Shown here: piece after piece, positions 1-12,149 of the stretch | How positions within the stretch are numbered: the first letter of the stretch is position 1 | How the letters are laid out: each line of letters begins with the position of its first letter | Assembly: GCF_000004195.4 (NCBI RefSeq) | Contig: NC_030681.2 | Span: forward strand, 2,654,723-2,718,722 | Source of the DNA: Xenopus tropicalis | Taxonomy: Eukaryota > Chordata > Amphibia > Anura > Pipidae | Length of the DNA: 64,000 nt | Direction: 5' to 3' | Made by a program: the position numbers and the translations under genes | The notes under the pieces: model-generated | Seen by the model: the letters and a program-made list of their open reading frames with translations, nothing else | Databases searched by the model: none | What the model was told of the DNA's origin: nothing

Positions 1-110
1 TTGCTACTTCTCCAGCACTTGGGATATGTAGGAGCAGCCAGCAGGGGGAGCTCTGCACATTGCTACTTCTCTAGCACTTGGGATATGTAGGAGCAGCCAG
101 CAGGGGGCAG
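1..110. repeat. Two tandem copies of a ~59-bp unit
   Basis: Two near-identical copies begin at 1 and 60, each carrying gggatatgtaggagcagcca. The array may continue left of the window. The second copy contains a CTCF-like core (see 97-109). No coding potential is evident. Confidence 0.85.
97..109 (+). promoter_or_regulatory. CTCF-like motif
   Basis: The string CCAGCAGGGGGCA matches the CTCF core consensus closely. The first tandem copy has a weaker version ending in GGGGGAG. This is a motif match only; occupancy is unknown. Confidence 0.3.
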
Positions 111-488
111 TGTGTGCAAAGCTGTTCTGCAGCAGTTCTGGGTACATCCAGCACAGCCTGGTTCTGATCCAACTGGGCCTACTGAGCAAATATACTTTGA
201 GTCTACAGGAATGAACTTGCTATGTGACACTTAGCGGCCGGGGCTGGAGGTGTGGGGGCCACTGGGGCGGGGTATTAGCACTTACATGGAAGCTATGGCC
301 AGGGGTCCAGCGGGGGGGGGGTAGTGACCAATGGGTAAGTTCTGCTCTAAGTTCCCCCCCAGGAATCAGATACAATGGGATAAATTATTAACAGAGCCCA
401 AAAGGCTTTTCTCTCCCCCCCCCCCCCCTGCCCGGGGGCCCCAGGTGTGGCCAGGTACAGACACGCGCAGCGCTGCCACTCCTGTTAC

Positions 489-568
489 CTGCCTCCCATA
501 ACTCCATGCCCCGGGGGCACAAACAGCGTGCGCCTCTCTGACTTGTACAGGAAGAATGTGGATGGGGC
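489..568 (-). other. Weak candidate internal exon, gene unknown
   Basis: On the - strand an acceptor (ctcacag) at 569-570 and a donor (GTAACAGG) at 487-488 bracket 80 bases. One frame is open and reads with a non-repetitive composition (for example YKSERRTLFVPPGHG). It lies inside otherwise unassigned sequence (111-760) and does not match any protein I recognise. It could belong to a leftward gene starting near 7.9 kb, but an 80-base open stretch can easily occur by chance. Confidence 0.2.
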
Positions 569-760
569 CTGTGAGCCAGGAATACACACGGGGGGGCCCC
601 GAGACACAGCAGCACCCACCCACCCACGTCCGGACAAGACCCAGCAGGGCTGGAAACCTGAGCGAATCCAGGAATGAGAGATCTGTGCCCTGCCGGGGCC
701 CCAGCCTCGCTCTACTGCACTGCTGCGCACCCTCTGCTCCTACAGGCAGCTCTGTGCCCA

Positions 761-1832
761 GGGGCAGCGTACAGAGGGGCAACTGATTGAGTAGGGCAAG
801 TCGGGGGCAGTGTACAGAGGGGCAACTGATTGAGTAGGGCAAGTCGGGGGCAGCGTACAGAGGGGCAACTGATTGAGTAGGGCAAGTCGGGGGCAGCGTA
901 CAGAGGGGCAACTGATTGAGTAGGGCAAGTCGGGGGCAGTGTACAGAGGGGCAACTGATTGAGTAGGGCAAGTCGGGGGCAGCGTACAGAGGGGCAACTG
1001 ATTGAGTAGGGCAAGTCGGGGGCAGCGTACAGAGGGGCAACTGATTGAGTAGGGCAAGTCGGGGGCAGTGTACAGAGGGGCAACTGATTGAGTAGGGCAA
1101 GTCGGGGGCAGTGTACAGAGGGGCAACTGATTGAGCAGGGTAGGGCAAGTCAGGGGCAGCGTACAGAGAGGCAACTGAATGAGCAGAGTAGGGCAAGTCA
1201 GGGGCAGCGTACAGAGGGGCAACTGAATGAGCAGAGTAGGGCAAGTCAGGGGCAGCGTACAGAGGGGCAACTGATTTAGCAGAGTAGGGCAAGTCGGGGG
1301 CAGTGTACAGAGGGGCAACTGATTGAGCAGAGTAGGGCAAGTCGGGGGCAGTGTACAGAGGGGCAACTGATTTAGCAGAGTAGGGCAAGTCGGGGGCAGT
1401 GTACAGAGGGGCAACTGATTTAGCAGAGTAGGGCAAGTCGGGGGCAGTGTACAGAGGGGCAACTGATTGAGCAGAGTAGGGCAAGTCGGGGGCAGTGTAC
1501 AGAGGGGCAACTGATTGAGCAGAGTAGGGCAAGTCAGGGGCAGTGTACAGAGGGGCAACTGATTGAGCAGAGTAGGGCAAGTCAGGGGCAGTGTACAGAG
1601 GGGCAACTGATTGAGCAGAGTAGGGCAAGTCAGGGGCAGTGTACAGAGGGGCAACTGATTTAGCAGAGTAGGGCAAGTCGGGGGCAATGTACAGAGGGGC
1701 AACTGATTGAGCAGAGTAGGGCAAGTCAGGGGCAGTGTACAGAGGGGCAACTGATTGAGCAGAGTAGGGCAAGTCAGGGGCAGTGTACAGAGGGGCAACT
1801 GAATGAGCAGAGTAGGGCAAGTCGGGGGCAGT
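761..1832. repeat. Minisatellite, 43-48-bp unit
   Basis: About 23 copies carry the core gtacagaggggcaactgatt. The left third uses a 43-bp unit and the right part a 48-bp unit that gained an agcagag insertion. The 48-bp unit is a multiple of three, which creates a stop-free 16-residue repeat on the - strand; I do not regard it as a gene. Confidence 0.95.
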
Positions 1833-2436
1833 AGGGCAAAATGATGCCACAATAGAGACAGAAGATGGTGGAGATGACTGGACAAGGGGCCACGACATGT
1901 GACATCCCCTGGCCAATCACTTGTCTCTATGGGGTTTGGATTTGGGCCCTGTAATGGTGCCAGAGTGGGGCCCCAGTCTCAGGGGAGGTGATGTAAGGGT
2001 TAAGGGCAGGGCCCAGACTGACTGGCAGCACAAAGGTGTGAGGGGTGACAGGTGCCATGTTATGATGATGCCCCCATGGCACTAATTTGGGCGCCGGCCA
2101 ATGAACATTCCGCCCTATTGTTATGGTGCCAGGGCCGGCAGGTGGCACAGTCAGTTGCACAATAGAAACTATATCCCCCGCTGTGGGGGTGGGTAGGGTG
2201 CCCGGGGGTGCCCACCTCTCTCACTGACCCCTGCCCCGTAGATGCCAGGCTGCTGCTGTAGGTTTGGGTGTCAGGCTCCAGGAAACTCAAGCTGCCGGCT
2301 CAGGTGTCGCCCCCCCCCCCCCCCCACGGGTGGGAGTGTTGGGTGTCAGTGGCGGCAGCAGGATAGGGTTACGGGTCGGGGCAGAGACACAAAGGCAGCA
2401 ATCAGCCCCCCCCAACACACAGCAATGGGGGGGGCC
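1833..2436. other. Single-copy sequence, no gene recognised
   Basis: This interval includes a C11-type homopolymer near 2310-2325. A possible 60-base - strand exon (2216-2275) has a poor acceptor context, so I do not call it. Confidence 0.5.
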
Positions 2437-2820
2437 CACTGGGAGCAACTGGACATGGCATATGCCCCACTGGGGGTAACTGGACATGGCATATGCCCCA
2501 CTGGGGGTAACTGGACATGGCATATGCCCCACTGGGAGCAACTGGACATGGCATATGCCCCACTGGGGGTAACTGGACATGGCATATGCCCCACTGGGAG
2601 CAACTGGACATGGCATATGCCCCACTGGGGGTAACTGGACATGGCATATGCCCCACTGGGAGCAACTGGACATGGCATATGCCCCACTGGGGGTAACTGG
2701 ACATGGCATATGCCCCACTGGGAGCAACTGGACATGGCATATGCCCCACTGGGAGCAACTGGACATGGCATATGCCCCACTGGGGGTAACTGGACATGGC
2801 ATATGCCCCACTGAGGGCAA
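2437..2820. repeat. Minisatellite, 31-bp unit
   Basis: About 12 copies contain actggacatggcatatgccc. Two variants, gggggtaac and gggagcaac, alternate along the array. Because 31 is not a multiple of three, all frames are visited; the lack of stops in several frames is a property of the unit. Confidence 0.95.
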
Positions 2821-3579
2821 CACAAGGGAGCTATGGCACCTGTACCCAGCCAACCCACACTAACGACCAATCACAGATCTGCTATACTCCAGCACTAAGC
2901 ACCGGGGGGCGACATTGCACTGCAGACATGCTTTTATCCATTGCAGAGAAAAACCAACATGGCAGCTCCAGCCCGCGAGAAACAACGACACACAGGGTTG
3001 GGTGCAGAGATACAGCAAATCAGGGGGCACAGACTGGAACCCCCTTTGTTTCTATGGAGATATGGGCAGTGACAAGTACAAGGGGAGAGACAAACAAGGT
3101 GTCACATGACCAAGGTACAAGGAGTTCCCTATTATTCTCTATGAGTGAATCCTATACACACACAACTCCCCCCCCCCCCCCCCATAGGCACTTAGTACCC
3201 TTCAATAGGGGCCCTTACTCTGGGCCCCCCCCAACTGCCTAAGCAAATGAGGAAAGGGTTAACCAGAGGTTCCACGGTTCCGGTTCCCCAAGCACAAGGC
3301 AAACACATACCGACCCGAGGTTCCGTCCCTTCTGCCCAGCGTTGCCCCCCACTCAGCGTTGCCCCCCACTCAGCGGCTGCTCCTGGGAAACCTAAAGTCT
3401 CTTGGGGCAGTGAGTCCGGCCGGCTGGGAGGGAGGGAGGGATGGGGTCAAACTCCAGAGATCATTTGGGCTCAGGGAGGAACATTAGTCTTAGAGTCAGA
3501 TAAGCACTTAACCCTCTCTCTACTGGTGTCTGGTAACGACAGAATAGTGAGCGTCACATCCAGCTTTATCCTATCTCAT
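2821..3579. other. Single-copy sequence, no gene recognised
   Basis: I see no splice-bounded open frame or known repeat here. A C-run of about 14 lies at 3168-3183. Confidence 0.5.
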
Positions 3580-5908
3580 CCCCCCCATTGTAAGCAGCAG
3601 TCCTGCCCTGCTTTATGGCTGAGATTCTAGCTATCTGTATAACAGAGCATTCTGTCACAGTGGCACAGATCCTATCTGATCCCCCCATTGTAAGCAGCAG
3701 TCCTGCCCTGCTTTATGGCTGAGATTCTAGCTATCTGTATAACAGAGCATTCTGTCACAGTGGCACAGATCCTATCTGATCCCCCCCATTGTAAGCAGCA
3801 GTCCTGCCCTGCTTTATGGCTGAGATTCTAGCTATCTGTATAACAGAGCATTCTGTCACAGTGGCACAGATCCTATCCCCCCCCCCCATTGTAAGCAGCA
3901 GTCCTGCCCTGCTTTATGGCTGAGATTCTAGCTATCTGTATAACAGAGCATTCTGTCACAGTGGCACAGATCCTATCTGATCCCCCCATTGTAAGCAGCA
4001 GTCCTGCCCTGCTTTATGGCTGAGATTCTAGCTATCTGTATAACAGAGCATTCTGTCACAGTGGCACAGATCCTATCCCCCCATTGTAAGCAGCAGTCCT
4101 GCCCTGCTTTATGGCTGAGATTCTAGCTATCTGTATAACAGAGCATTCTGTCACAGTGGCACAGATCCTATCTGATCCCCCCATTGTAAGCAGCAGTCCT
4201 GCCCTGCTTTATGGCTGAGATTCTAGCTATCTGTATAACAGAGCATTCTGTCACAGTGGCACAGATCCTATCTGATCCCCCCATTGTAAGCAGCAGTCCT
4301 GCCCTGCTTTATGGCTGAGATTCTAGCTATCTGTATAACAGAGCATTCTGTCACAGTGGCACAGATCCTATCCCCCCATTGTAAGCAGCAGTCCTGCCCT
4401 GCTTTATGGCTGAGATTCTAGCTATCTGTATAACAGAGCATTCTGTCACAGTGGCACAGATCCTATCTGATCCCCCCATTGTAAGCAGCAGTCCTGCCCT
4501 GCTTTATGGCTGAGATTCTAGCTATCTGTATAACAGAGCATTCTGTCACAGTGGCACAGATCCTATCTGATCCCCCCATTGTAAGCAGCAGTCCTGCCCT
4601 GCTTTATGGCTGAGATTCTAGCTATCTGTATAACAGAGCATTCTGTCACAGTGGCACAGATCCTATCCCCCCATTGTAAGCAGCAGTCCTGCCCTGCTTT
4701 ATGGCTGAGATTCTAGCTATCTGTATAACAGAGCATTCTGTCACAGTGGCACAGATCCTATCCCCCCATTGTAAGCAGCAGTCCTGCCCTGCTTTATGGC
4801 TGAGATTCTAGCTATCTGTATAACAGAGCATTCTGTCACAGTGGCACAGATCCTATCCCCCCATTGTAAGCAGCAGTCCTGCCCTGCTTTATGGCTGAGA
4901 TTCTAGCTATCTGTATAACAGAGCATTCTGTCACAGTGGCACAGATCCTATCTGATCCCCCCATTGTAAGCAGCAGTCCTGCCCTGCTTTATGGCTGAGA
5001 TTCTAGCTATCTGTATAACAGAGCATTCTGTCACAGTGGCACAGATCCTATCTGATCCCCCCATTGTAAGCAGCAGTCCTGCCCTGCTTTATGGCTGAGA
5101 TTCTAGCTATCTGTATAACAGAGCATTCTGTCACAGTGGCACAGATCCTATCCCCCCCATTGTAAGCAGCAGTCCTGCCCTGCTTTATGGCTGAGATTCT
5201 AGCTATCTGTATAACAGAGCATTCTGTCACAGTGGCACAGATCCTATCTGATCCCCCCATTGTAAGCAGCAGTCCTGCCCTGCTTTATGACTGAGATTCT
5301 AGCTATCTGTATAACAGAGCATTCTGTCACAGTGGCACAGATCCTATCTGATCCCCCCATTGTAAGCAGCAGTCCTGCCCTGCTTTATGGCTGAGATTCT
5401 AGCTATCTGTATAACAGAGCATTCTGTCACAGTGGCACAGATCCTATCTGATCCCCCCCATTGTAAGCAGCAGTCCTGCCCTGCTTTATGGCTGAGATTC
5501 TAGCTATCTGTATAACAGAGCATTCTGTCACAGTGGCACAGATCCTATCTGATCCCCCCCATTGTAAGCAGCAGTCCTGCCCTGCTTTATGGCTGAGATT
5601 CTAGCTATCTGTATAACAGAGCATTCTGTCACAGTGGCACAGATCCTTTCTGATCCCCCAATTGTAAGCAGCAGTCCTGCCCTGCTTTATGGCTGAGATT
5701 CTAGCTATCTGTATAACAGAGCATTCTGTCACAGTGGCACAGATCCTATCTGATCCCCCCCATTGTAAGCAGCAGTCCTGCCCTGCTTTATGGCTGAGAT
5801 TCTAGCTATCTGTATAACAGAGCATTCTGTCACAGTGGCACAGATCCTATCTGATCCCCCCCATTGTAAGCAGCAGTCCTGCCTTGCTTTATGGCTGAGA
5901 TTCTAGCT
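3580..5908. repeat. Satellite-like array, ~100-bp unit, left copy
   Basis: About 23 copies of a unit containing gagattctagctatctgtat. Units are nearly identical except for the length of a C-run and the presence or absence of tctgat before it. The same unit forms a second array in the same orientation at 13,505-16,005. Confidence 0.97.
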
Positions 5909-5937
5909 TTCTTTACAATATAGCACAAATGAAGGCT

Positions 5938-6003
5938 GATTGAAACCTTGCTAATAGGCCAATCTATAACACACTATTAATGTAAAGGTGAAGTTCCCTA
6001 TTA
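5938..6003 (-). mobile_element. Fragment of a Xenopus inverted-repeat MITE end
   Basis: The stretch contains ggccaatctataacacacta followed by aaaggtgaagttcccta. It resembles the degenerate end of a very common Xenopus inverted-repeat element, recognised from memory. A fuller copy of what appears to be the same family lies at about 29,770-30,012. Orientation is arbitrary. Confidence 0.55.
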
Positions 6004-6325
6004 AGCCTATAACTGTGGCTCTCTCAGTACCCCCTAAACTGGATCTGCCCCATCTCACCCAGCCTAACAGAGCGGCATTGATACCTGCCATTCACTTACA
6101 TTATATCGGTGCAGCTGCCGGAATTACCACCCCTGGTTCTGCCCAGGCCCCCGACCCCACACAACTGCCGCTGCCTTTATTCCCAGTCATGGAGCTTGGG
6201 GGGGGGGGCTTGTTCCCTCAGTGGCCCTGTCCCACATGCCAGCAAAGAACTGCCTGTAACAAGGGCACTGCCCCAGGTCCTATACACGGCATTCACTTTT
6301 ATACAGGCTCCCCCCAACGAATATT
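6004..6325. other. Single-copy sequence, no gene recognised
   Basis: A short open frame starting at 5,988 runs through here but shows no recognisable domain and ends in the adjacent minisatellite. Confidence 0.5.
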
Positions 6326-7078
6326 GCCCCCCTGTGTATCAGATCCCTAACAGTGCCCCCTGTGTATCAGATCCCTAACAGTGCCCCCTGTGTATCAGAT
6401 CCCTAACAGTGCCCCCCTGTGTATCAGATCCCTAACAGTGCCCCCCTGTGTATCAGATCCCTAACAGTGCCCCCCTGTGTATCAGATCCCTAACAGTGCC
6501 CCCCTGTGTATCAGATCCCTAACAGTGCCCCCCTGTGTATCAGATCCCTAACAGTGCCCCCAGTGTATCAGATCCCTAACAGTGCCCCCAGTGTATCAGA
6601 TCCCTAACAGTGCCCCCAGTGTATCAGATCCCTAACAGTGCCCCCAGTGTATCAGATCCCTAACAGTGCCCCCCAGTGTATCAGATCCATAACAGTGCCC
6701 CCCAGTGTATCAGATCCCTAACAGTGCCCCCCTGTGTATCAGATCCCTAACAGTGCCCCCCTGTGTATCAGATCCCTAACAGTGCCCCCTGTGTATCAGA
6801 TCCCTAACAGTGCCCCCTGTGTATCAGATCCCTAACAGTGCCCCCCTGTGTATCAGATCCCTAACAGTGCCCCCCTGTGTATCAGATCCCTAACAGTGCC
6901 CCCCTGTGTATCAGATCCCTAACAGTGCCCCCTGTGTATCAGATCCCTAACAGTGCCCCCCTGTGTATCAGATCCCTAACAGTGCCCCCCCTGTGTATCA
7001 GATCCCTAACAGTGCCCCCCTGTGTATCAGATCCCCTAACAGTGCCCCCTGTGTATCAGATCCCTAACAGTGCCCCCC
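6326..7078. repeat. Minisatellite, 28-30-bp unit
   Basis: About 26 copies of tgtatcagatccctaacagt separated by C-runs. Units differ mostly in whether the run is followed by tgtg or agtg. Confidence 0.95.
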
Positions 7079-7470
7079 CCCGTGTATAACAGCGCCCCCC
7101 CCCCGTGTATGAACAGCGCCCCCCCCCCCCCCGTGTAGAACAGCGCCCCCCCCCCCGTGTAGAACAGCGCCCCCCCCCCCCGTGTAGAACAGCGCCCCCC
7201 CCCGTGTATAACAGCGCCCCCCCCGGTATAACAGCGCCCCCCCCGTGTATAACAGCGCCCCCCCCGTGATATAACAGCGCCCCCCCCGTGTATAACAGCG
7301 CCCCCCCGTGTAGAACAGCGCCCCCCCGTGTAGAAACAGCGCCCCCCCGTGTAGAACAGCGCCCCTAGAACAGAACAGCGCCCCCCCGTGTAGAACAGCG
7401 CCCCCCCGTGGCCCTGTAGAACAGCGCCCCCCCGTTGTAGAACAGCGCCCCCCCCGTGTATCAGAACAGT
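7079..7470. repeat. C-run minisatellite, ~20-bp unit
   Basis: About 19 copies alternate between gtgta(t/g)aacagcg and runs of 6-14 C. On the - strand these are G-runs suited to G-quadruplex formation. The array is directly joined to the 28-30-bp array and may be a degenerate offshoot, as both share gtgtat. Confidence 0.9.
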
Positions 7471-7869
7471 ATTACCGGACTCCCCCCCATTACACAGGGT
7501 CCCTAACAATTATTACCTGTACAATCTCCCAATTATAAGCCCCCCCCCCCCCAGCTGTACCCCAATCACTGCCCCCCCCCCCCCCTCAGTACCTTGGGGA
7601 GCTGTTACCCCCAGACGCTTCCTACCTGCCCCTTCAGCCCCTCTCTCCCCCCCAGTATAAATCACCGCACTGACAGGGGCGCCCAGCAGCACCCACAAAC
7701 CCACAGCTGCAAGCACCTCAACTTCTACCGGCACCCCCAAACTCTTCCCCCCGCAACTGAGCGGCTCCCCTCCCTGTAACCCTACATTCTGGCCCGACAC
7801 CCTCCCTACCCACCCGGCTCCCCAACTCAAGCTCCCTGTGTGCCCCCCGCAGCCTCCCATCCCTCCCAC
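7471..7869. other. C-rich single-copy sequence
   Basis: The + strand is C-rich with several long C-runs. If the promoter at about 7.9 kb fires leftward, this would be the start of its first intron. No coding exon is visible. Confidence 0.4.
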
Positions 7870-8030
7870 AGACCAGCTCCTGCCGCCCCCCCTCCCGCCT
7901 CACCTCCGGGCCGCCATCTTGCCGCAGGGCACGCCGGGTAACACTCCGGAATCCCAACGCTCGGCGTCTGACGTCAGCAGCTCTGTCACATGATCCGCCG
8001 ACTCGGAGATTCCTGTGATTCCTGCAGCGC
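7870..8030 (-). promoter_or_regulatory. Candidate promoter of a leftward gene
   Basis: This G+C-rich, CpG-containing segment holds a CRE (TGACGTCA, 7969-7976), a GTCACATGAT E-box-type site (7985-7994) and a YY1-type motif (CAAGATGGCGGC read on the - strand, 7910-7921). YY1 motifs near start sites usually point in the direction of transcription, which here means leftward. A splice donor lies just downstream. By synteny with human DLK2-TJAP1, the gene could be tjap1; this is inference only. Confidence 0.5.
7904..7985 (-). other. Candidate first exon of a leftward gene
   Basis: On the - strand, CGGCCCGGAG is followed by the donor GTGAGG (GT at 7903-7902). The YY1-type motif contains an ATG (7917-7915) that would encode M-A-A-R before the donor, so the exon could be coding or untranslated. 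The upstream limit is a guess based on the CRE position. Confidence 0.35.
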
Positions 8031-8059
8031 CGAGGCCTATGGAACTGCCCCCCTGTACC

Positions 8060-8580
8060 CACTGTATACCCCCGGGACTGAAGGGGTTAATAGAACTGCC
8101 CCTGTACCCCCCCGGGACTGAAGGGGTTAATAGAATTGCCCCTGTACTGAAGGGGTTAATAGAATTGCCCCTGTACCCCCCCGGGACTGAAGGGGTTAAT
8201 AGAATTGCCCCTGTACCCCCCGGGACTGAAGGGGTTAATAGAATTGCCCCTGTACCCCCCGGGACTGAAGGGGTTAATAGAACTGCCCCTGTACCCCCCC
8301 CGGGACTGAAGGGGTTAATAGAACTGCCCCTGTACCCCCCCGGGACTGAAGGGGTTAATAGAATTGCCCCTGTACCCCCCCCCCCCCGGGACTGAAGGGG
8401 TTAATAGAACTGCCCCTGTACCCCCCCCCCCCCGGGACTGAAGGGGTTAATAGAACTGCCCCTGTACCCCCCGGGACTGAAGAGGTTAATAGAACTGCCC
8501 CTGTACCCCCCGGAACTGAAGGGGTTAATAGAACTGCCCCTGTACCCCCCGGAACTGAAGGGGTTAATAGAACTGCACAT
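8060..8580. repeat. Minisatellite, ~42-46-bp unit
   Basis: About 12 copies of gggactgaaggggttaataga with an intervening C-run of variable length. It begins about 30 bases beyond the candidate promoter. Related single copies of aaggggttaatg recur at 8,655 and 8,733. Confidence 0.95.
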
Positions 8581-8767
8581 GCCCCCGCCCTGTTGTCCCT
8601 GATAGAGCTTCCCAGCATGTTGCCACTGCCCTTGCACCTTCATATCCCAGTTCTGAAGGGGTTAATGTAATGTACTGTCTTGTGTCCCAGACTCTAATGG
8701 GTTAATGAAATGGCACCAAAACAATTCCTAAAGGGGTTAATGTGAGAACCTTCTAATGTCCCCATTT

Positions 8768-9795
8768 TGCACTCACCCCAAATCCCCCCCTAACTGGCCT
8801 TCAGGCTGGGCCCCCTTAGCCCATAACAAGGTTACAGATATATAGAAACATTGGGGTAACAGTCACCCCGCTATAGTTCCAGGGGTACCCAGGGCACAAA
8901 TAAGCACTCACCCCAAATCCCCCCCTAACTGGCCTTCAGGCTGGGCCCCCTTAGCCCATAACAAGGTTACAGATATATAGAAACATTGGGGTAACAGTCA
9001 CCCCGCTATAGTTCCAGGGGTACCCAGGGCACAAATAAGCACTCACCCCAAATCCCCCCCCTAACTGGCCTTCAGGCTGGGCCCCCTTAGCCCATAACAA
9101 GGTTACAGATATATAGAAACATTGGGGTAACAGTCACCCCGCTATAGTTCCAGGGGTACCCAGGGCACAAATAAGCACTCACCCCAAATCCCCCCTAACT
9201 GGCCTTCAGGCTGGGCCCCCTTAGCCCATAACAAGGTTACAGATATATAGAAACATTGGGGTAACAGTCACCCCGCTATAGTTCCAGGGGTACCCAGGGC
9301 ACAAATAAGCACTCACCCCAAATCCCCCCCTAACTGGCCTTCAGGCTGGGCCCCCTTAGCCCATAACAAGGTTACAGATATATAGAAACATTGGGGTAAC
9401 AGTCACCCTGCTATAGTTCCAGGGGTACCCAGGGCACAAATAAGCACTCACCCCAAATCCCCCCCCTAACTGGCCTTCAGGCTGGGCCCCCTTAGCCCAT
9501 AACAAGGTTACAGATATATAGAAACATTGGGGTAACAGTCACCCCGCTATAGTTCCAGGGGTACCCAGGGCACAAATAAACACTCACCCCAAATCCCCCC
9601 TAACTGGCCTTCAGGCTGGGCCCCCTTAGCCCATAACAAGGTTACAGATATATAGAAACATTGGGGTAACAGTCACCCCGCTATAGTTCCAGGGGTACCC
9701 AGGGCACAAATAAGCACTCACCCCAAATCCCCCCCTAACTGGCCTTCAGGCTGGGCCCCCTTAGCCCATAACAAGGTTACAGATATATAGAAATA
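8768..9795. repeat. Tandem array, 135-bp unit
   Basis: About 7.6 highly similar copies containing taactggccttcaggctggg and ccataacaaggttacagata. Differences are mainly C-run length. Confidence 0.95.
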
Positions 9796-10164
9796 GGGGG
9801 CCGGGGCTCAGAATAGGGTTCCTGTTGCTATTGGTGCCCACACAGATACTCATTGCTTTGGCATCTCTGTGCCCATATTCCCCCCCCCCATAGTGGGCTG
9901 TGCCCCCCCCCGGGAAGATTAAGGGGTAGTTGTGTATCTAACATGAAGCTGCAGTGTTTGCCTGTGACTAATCCGGGCGGTTCCTACTGAGCCCCTAATT
10001 ACTGCCGTGAGTTCCCTGCCCGGGGGGCACGTATTCCTGAGCCGCACTCAGTGCCAACCCCATGTACAGGGACCGGCGCCAACCCGCCGAGCTGGTAAAC
10101 ACTCCCAGCGCCAGCTCCTGCCCTCGTATTAACCCATTAACCGCAAGCAGGGTATCGAGAGGTC
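9796..10164. other. Single-copy sequence, no gene recognised
   Basis: I see no splice-bounded open frame. The sequence has moderate CpG content near 10,010-10,160. Confidence 0.5.
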
Positions 10165-11846
10165 AAATACCCGCCCCTGCCTGAGCCTGTCCCTGATACT
10201 GTGCAGCCATTGGTTCCCCTACATTAGGTACAAACCCCCCCTGCCTGAGCCTGTCCCCGATACTGTGCAGCCATTGGTTCCCCTACATTAGGTACAACCC
10301 CCCCTGCCTGAGCCTGTCCCCGATACTGTGCAGCCATTGGTTCCCCTACATTAGGTACAACCCCCCCCTGCCTGAGCCTGTCCTGATACTGTGCAGCCAT
10401 TGGTTCCCCTACATTAGGTACAACCCCCCCTGCCTGAGCCTGTCCCTGATACTGTGCAGCCATTGGTTCCCCTACATTAGGTACAAACCCCCCCTGCCTG
10501 AGCCTGTCCCTGATACTGTGCAGCCATTGGTTCCCCTACATTAGGTACAAACCCCCCCCTGCCTGAGCCTGTCCCTGATACTGTGCAGCCATTGGTTCCC
10601 CTACATTAGGTACAAACCCCCCCCTGCCTGAGCCTGTCCCCGATACTGTGCAGCCATTGGTTCCCCTACATTAGGTACAACCCCCCTGCCTGAGCCTGTC
10701 CCTGATACTGTGCAGCCATTGGTTCCCCTACATTAGGTACAACCCCCCCCCCTGCCTGAGCCTGTCCCTGATACTGTGCAACCATTGGTTCCCCTACATT
10801 AGGTACAAACCCCCCCTGCCTGAGCCTGTCCCTGATACTGTGCAGCCATTGGTTCCCCTACATTAGGTACAAACCCCCCCCCGCCTGAGCCTGTCCCTGA
10901 TACTGTGCAGCCATTGGTTCCCCTACATTAGGTACAAACCCCCCCTGCCTGAGCCTGTCCCTGATACTGTGCAGCCATTGGTTCCCCTACATTAGGTACA
11001 AACCCCCCCGCCTGAGCCTGTCCCCGATACTGTGCAACCATTGGTTCCCCTACATTAGGTACAACCCCCCCTGCCTGAGCCTGTCCCTGATACTGTGCAG
11101 CCATTGGTTCCCCTACATTAGGTACAACCCCCCCTGCCTGAGCCTGTCCCTGATACTGTGCAACCATTGGTTCCCCTACATTAGGTACAACCCCCCCCTG
11201 CCTGAGCCTGTCCCTGATACTGTGCAGCCATTGGTTCCCCTACATTAGGTACAACCCCCCCTGCCTGAGCCTGTCCCTGATACTGTGCAACCATTGGTTC
11301 CCCTACATTAGGTACAACCCCCCCCTGCCTGAGCCTGTCCCTGATACTGTGCAACCATTGGTTCCCCTACATTAGGTACAACCCCCCCCTGCCTGAGCCT
11401 GTCCCTGATACTGTGCAACCATTGGTTCCCCTACATTAGGTACAAACCCCCCCTGCCTGAGCCTGTCCCTGATACTGTGCAACCATTGGTTCCCCTACAT
11501 TAGGTACAACCCCCCCCTGCCTGAGCCTGTCCCTGATACTGTGCAACCATTGGTTCCCCTACATTAGGTACAACCCCCCCTGCCTGAGCCTGTCCCTGAT
11601 ACTGTGCAACCATTGGTTCCCCTACATTAGGTACAACCCCCCCCCGCCTGAGCCTGTCCCTGATACTGTGCAACCATTGGTTCCCCTACATTAGGTACAA
11701 CCCCCCCCTGCCTGAGCCTGTCCCTGATACTGTGCAACCATTGGTTCCCCTACATTAGGTACAAACCCCCCCTGCCTGAGCCTGTCCCTGATACTGTGCA
11801 ACCATTGGTTCCCCTACATTAGGTACAACCCCGCCCCCCTGCCTGA
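10165..11846. repeat. Minisatellite, ~64-bp unit carrying CCAAT boxes
   Basis: About 26 copies containing ccattggttcccctacatta. Each unit carries ATTGG, a CCAAT box on the - strand. A site polymorphism (gcagcc versus gcaacc before attgg) changes from left to right along the array. Confidence 0.95.
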
Positions 11847-12149
11847 GCTTCGACCAGGTTCTGTCTCCTTAGACAACTTAATCTTATCTGTGCACTGACG
11901 CCTCTTCTACTCCTTGTGTCCTCCTTAAAATTTTTGTCCCGCATTAGCCATCCTTGAAGGCCATCCTTGAAGATAATGAGGTTCTACTCCATCTTTTCTT
12001 ATAATGATTTCTTTGTATCTGCACGTACACAAGGGGTATAAATACTATGAGCACATAAGAATAAACTGAACAAGTTTGAACTTCCATTTGGTTGTGTCCT
12101 GGCAGGAGGGCTCCCACGGATTACTAAATTTACAGTTGGCAGTCAGGAA
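11847..12149 (+). mobile_element. Possible LTR-like fragment
   Basis: The interval contains a TATAAA box (12037-12042), an AATAAA signal 23 bases on (12060-12065), then a T/G-rich stretch and an end reading ctaaatttaca, followed by ttggcagtcagg. That order resembles the U3-R-U5 end of a retroelement LTR followed by a primer-binding-like site. No integrase, reverse transcriptase or gag can be seen, and the left boundary is unclear. It could equally be ordinary sequence with chance motifs. Confidence 0.3.

Noticed and set aside
2216..2275. Possible 60-base - strand exon
   Set aside because: The acceptor is gtttcctggag with no good pyrimidine tract; the open length is too short to mean anything.
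8060..8580. gttaatag-containing units as HNF1 sites
   Set aside because: Only a half-site is present in each unit, which is too weak for a call.
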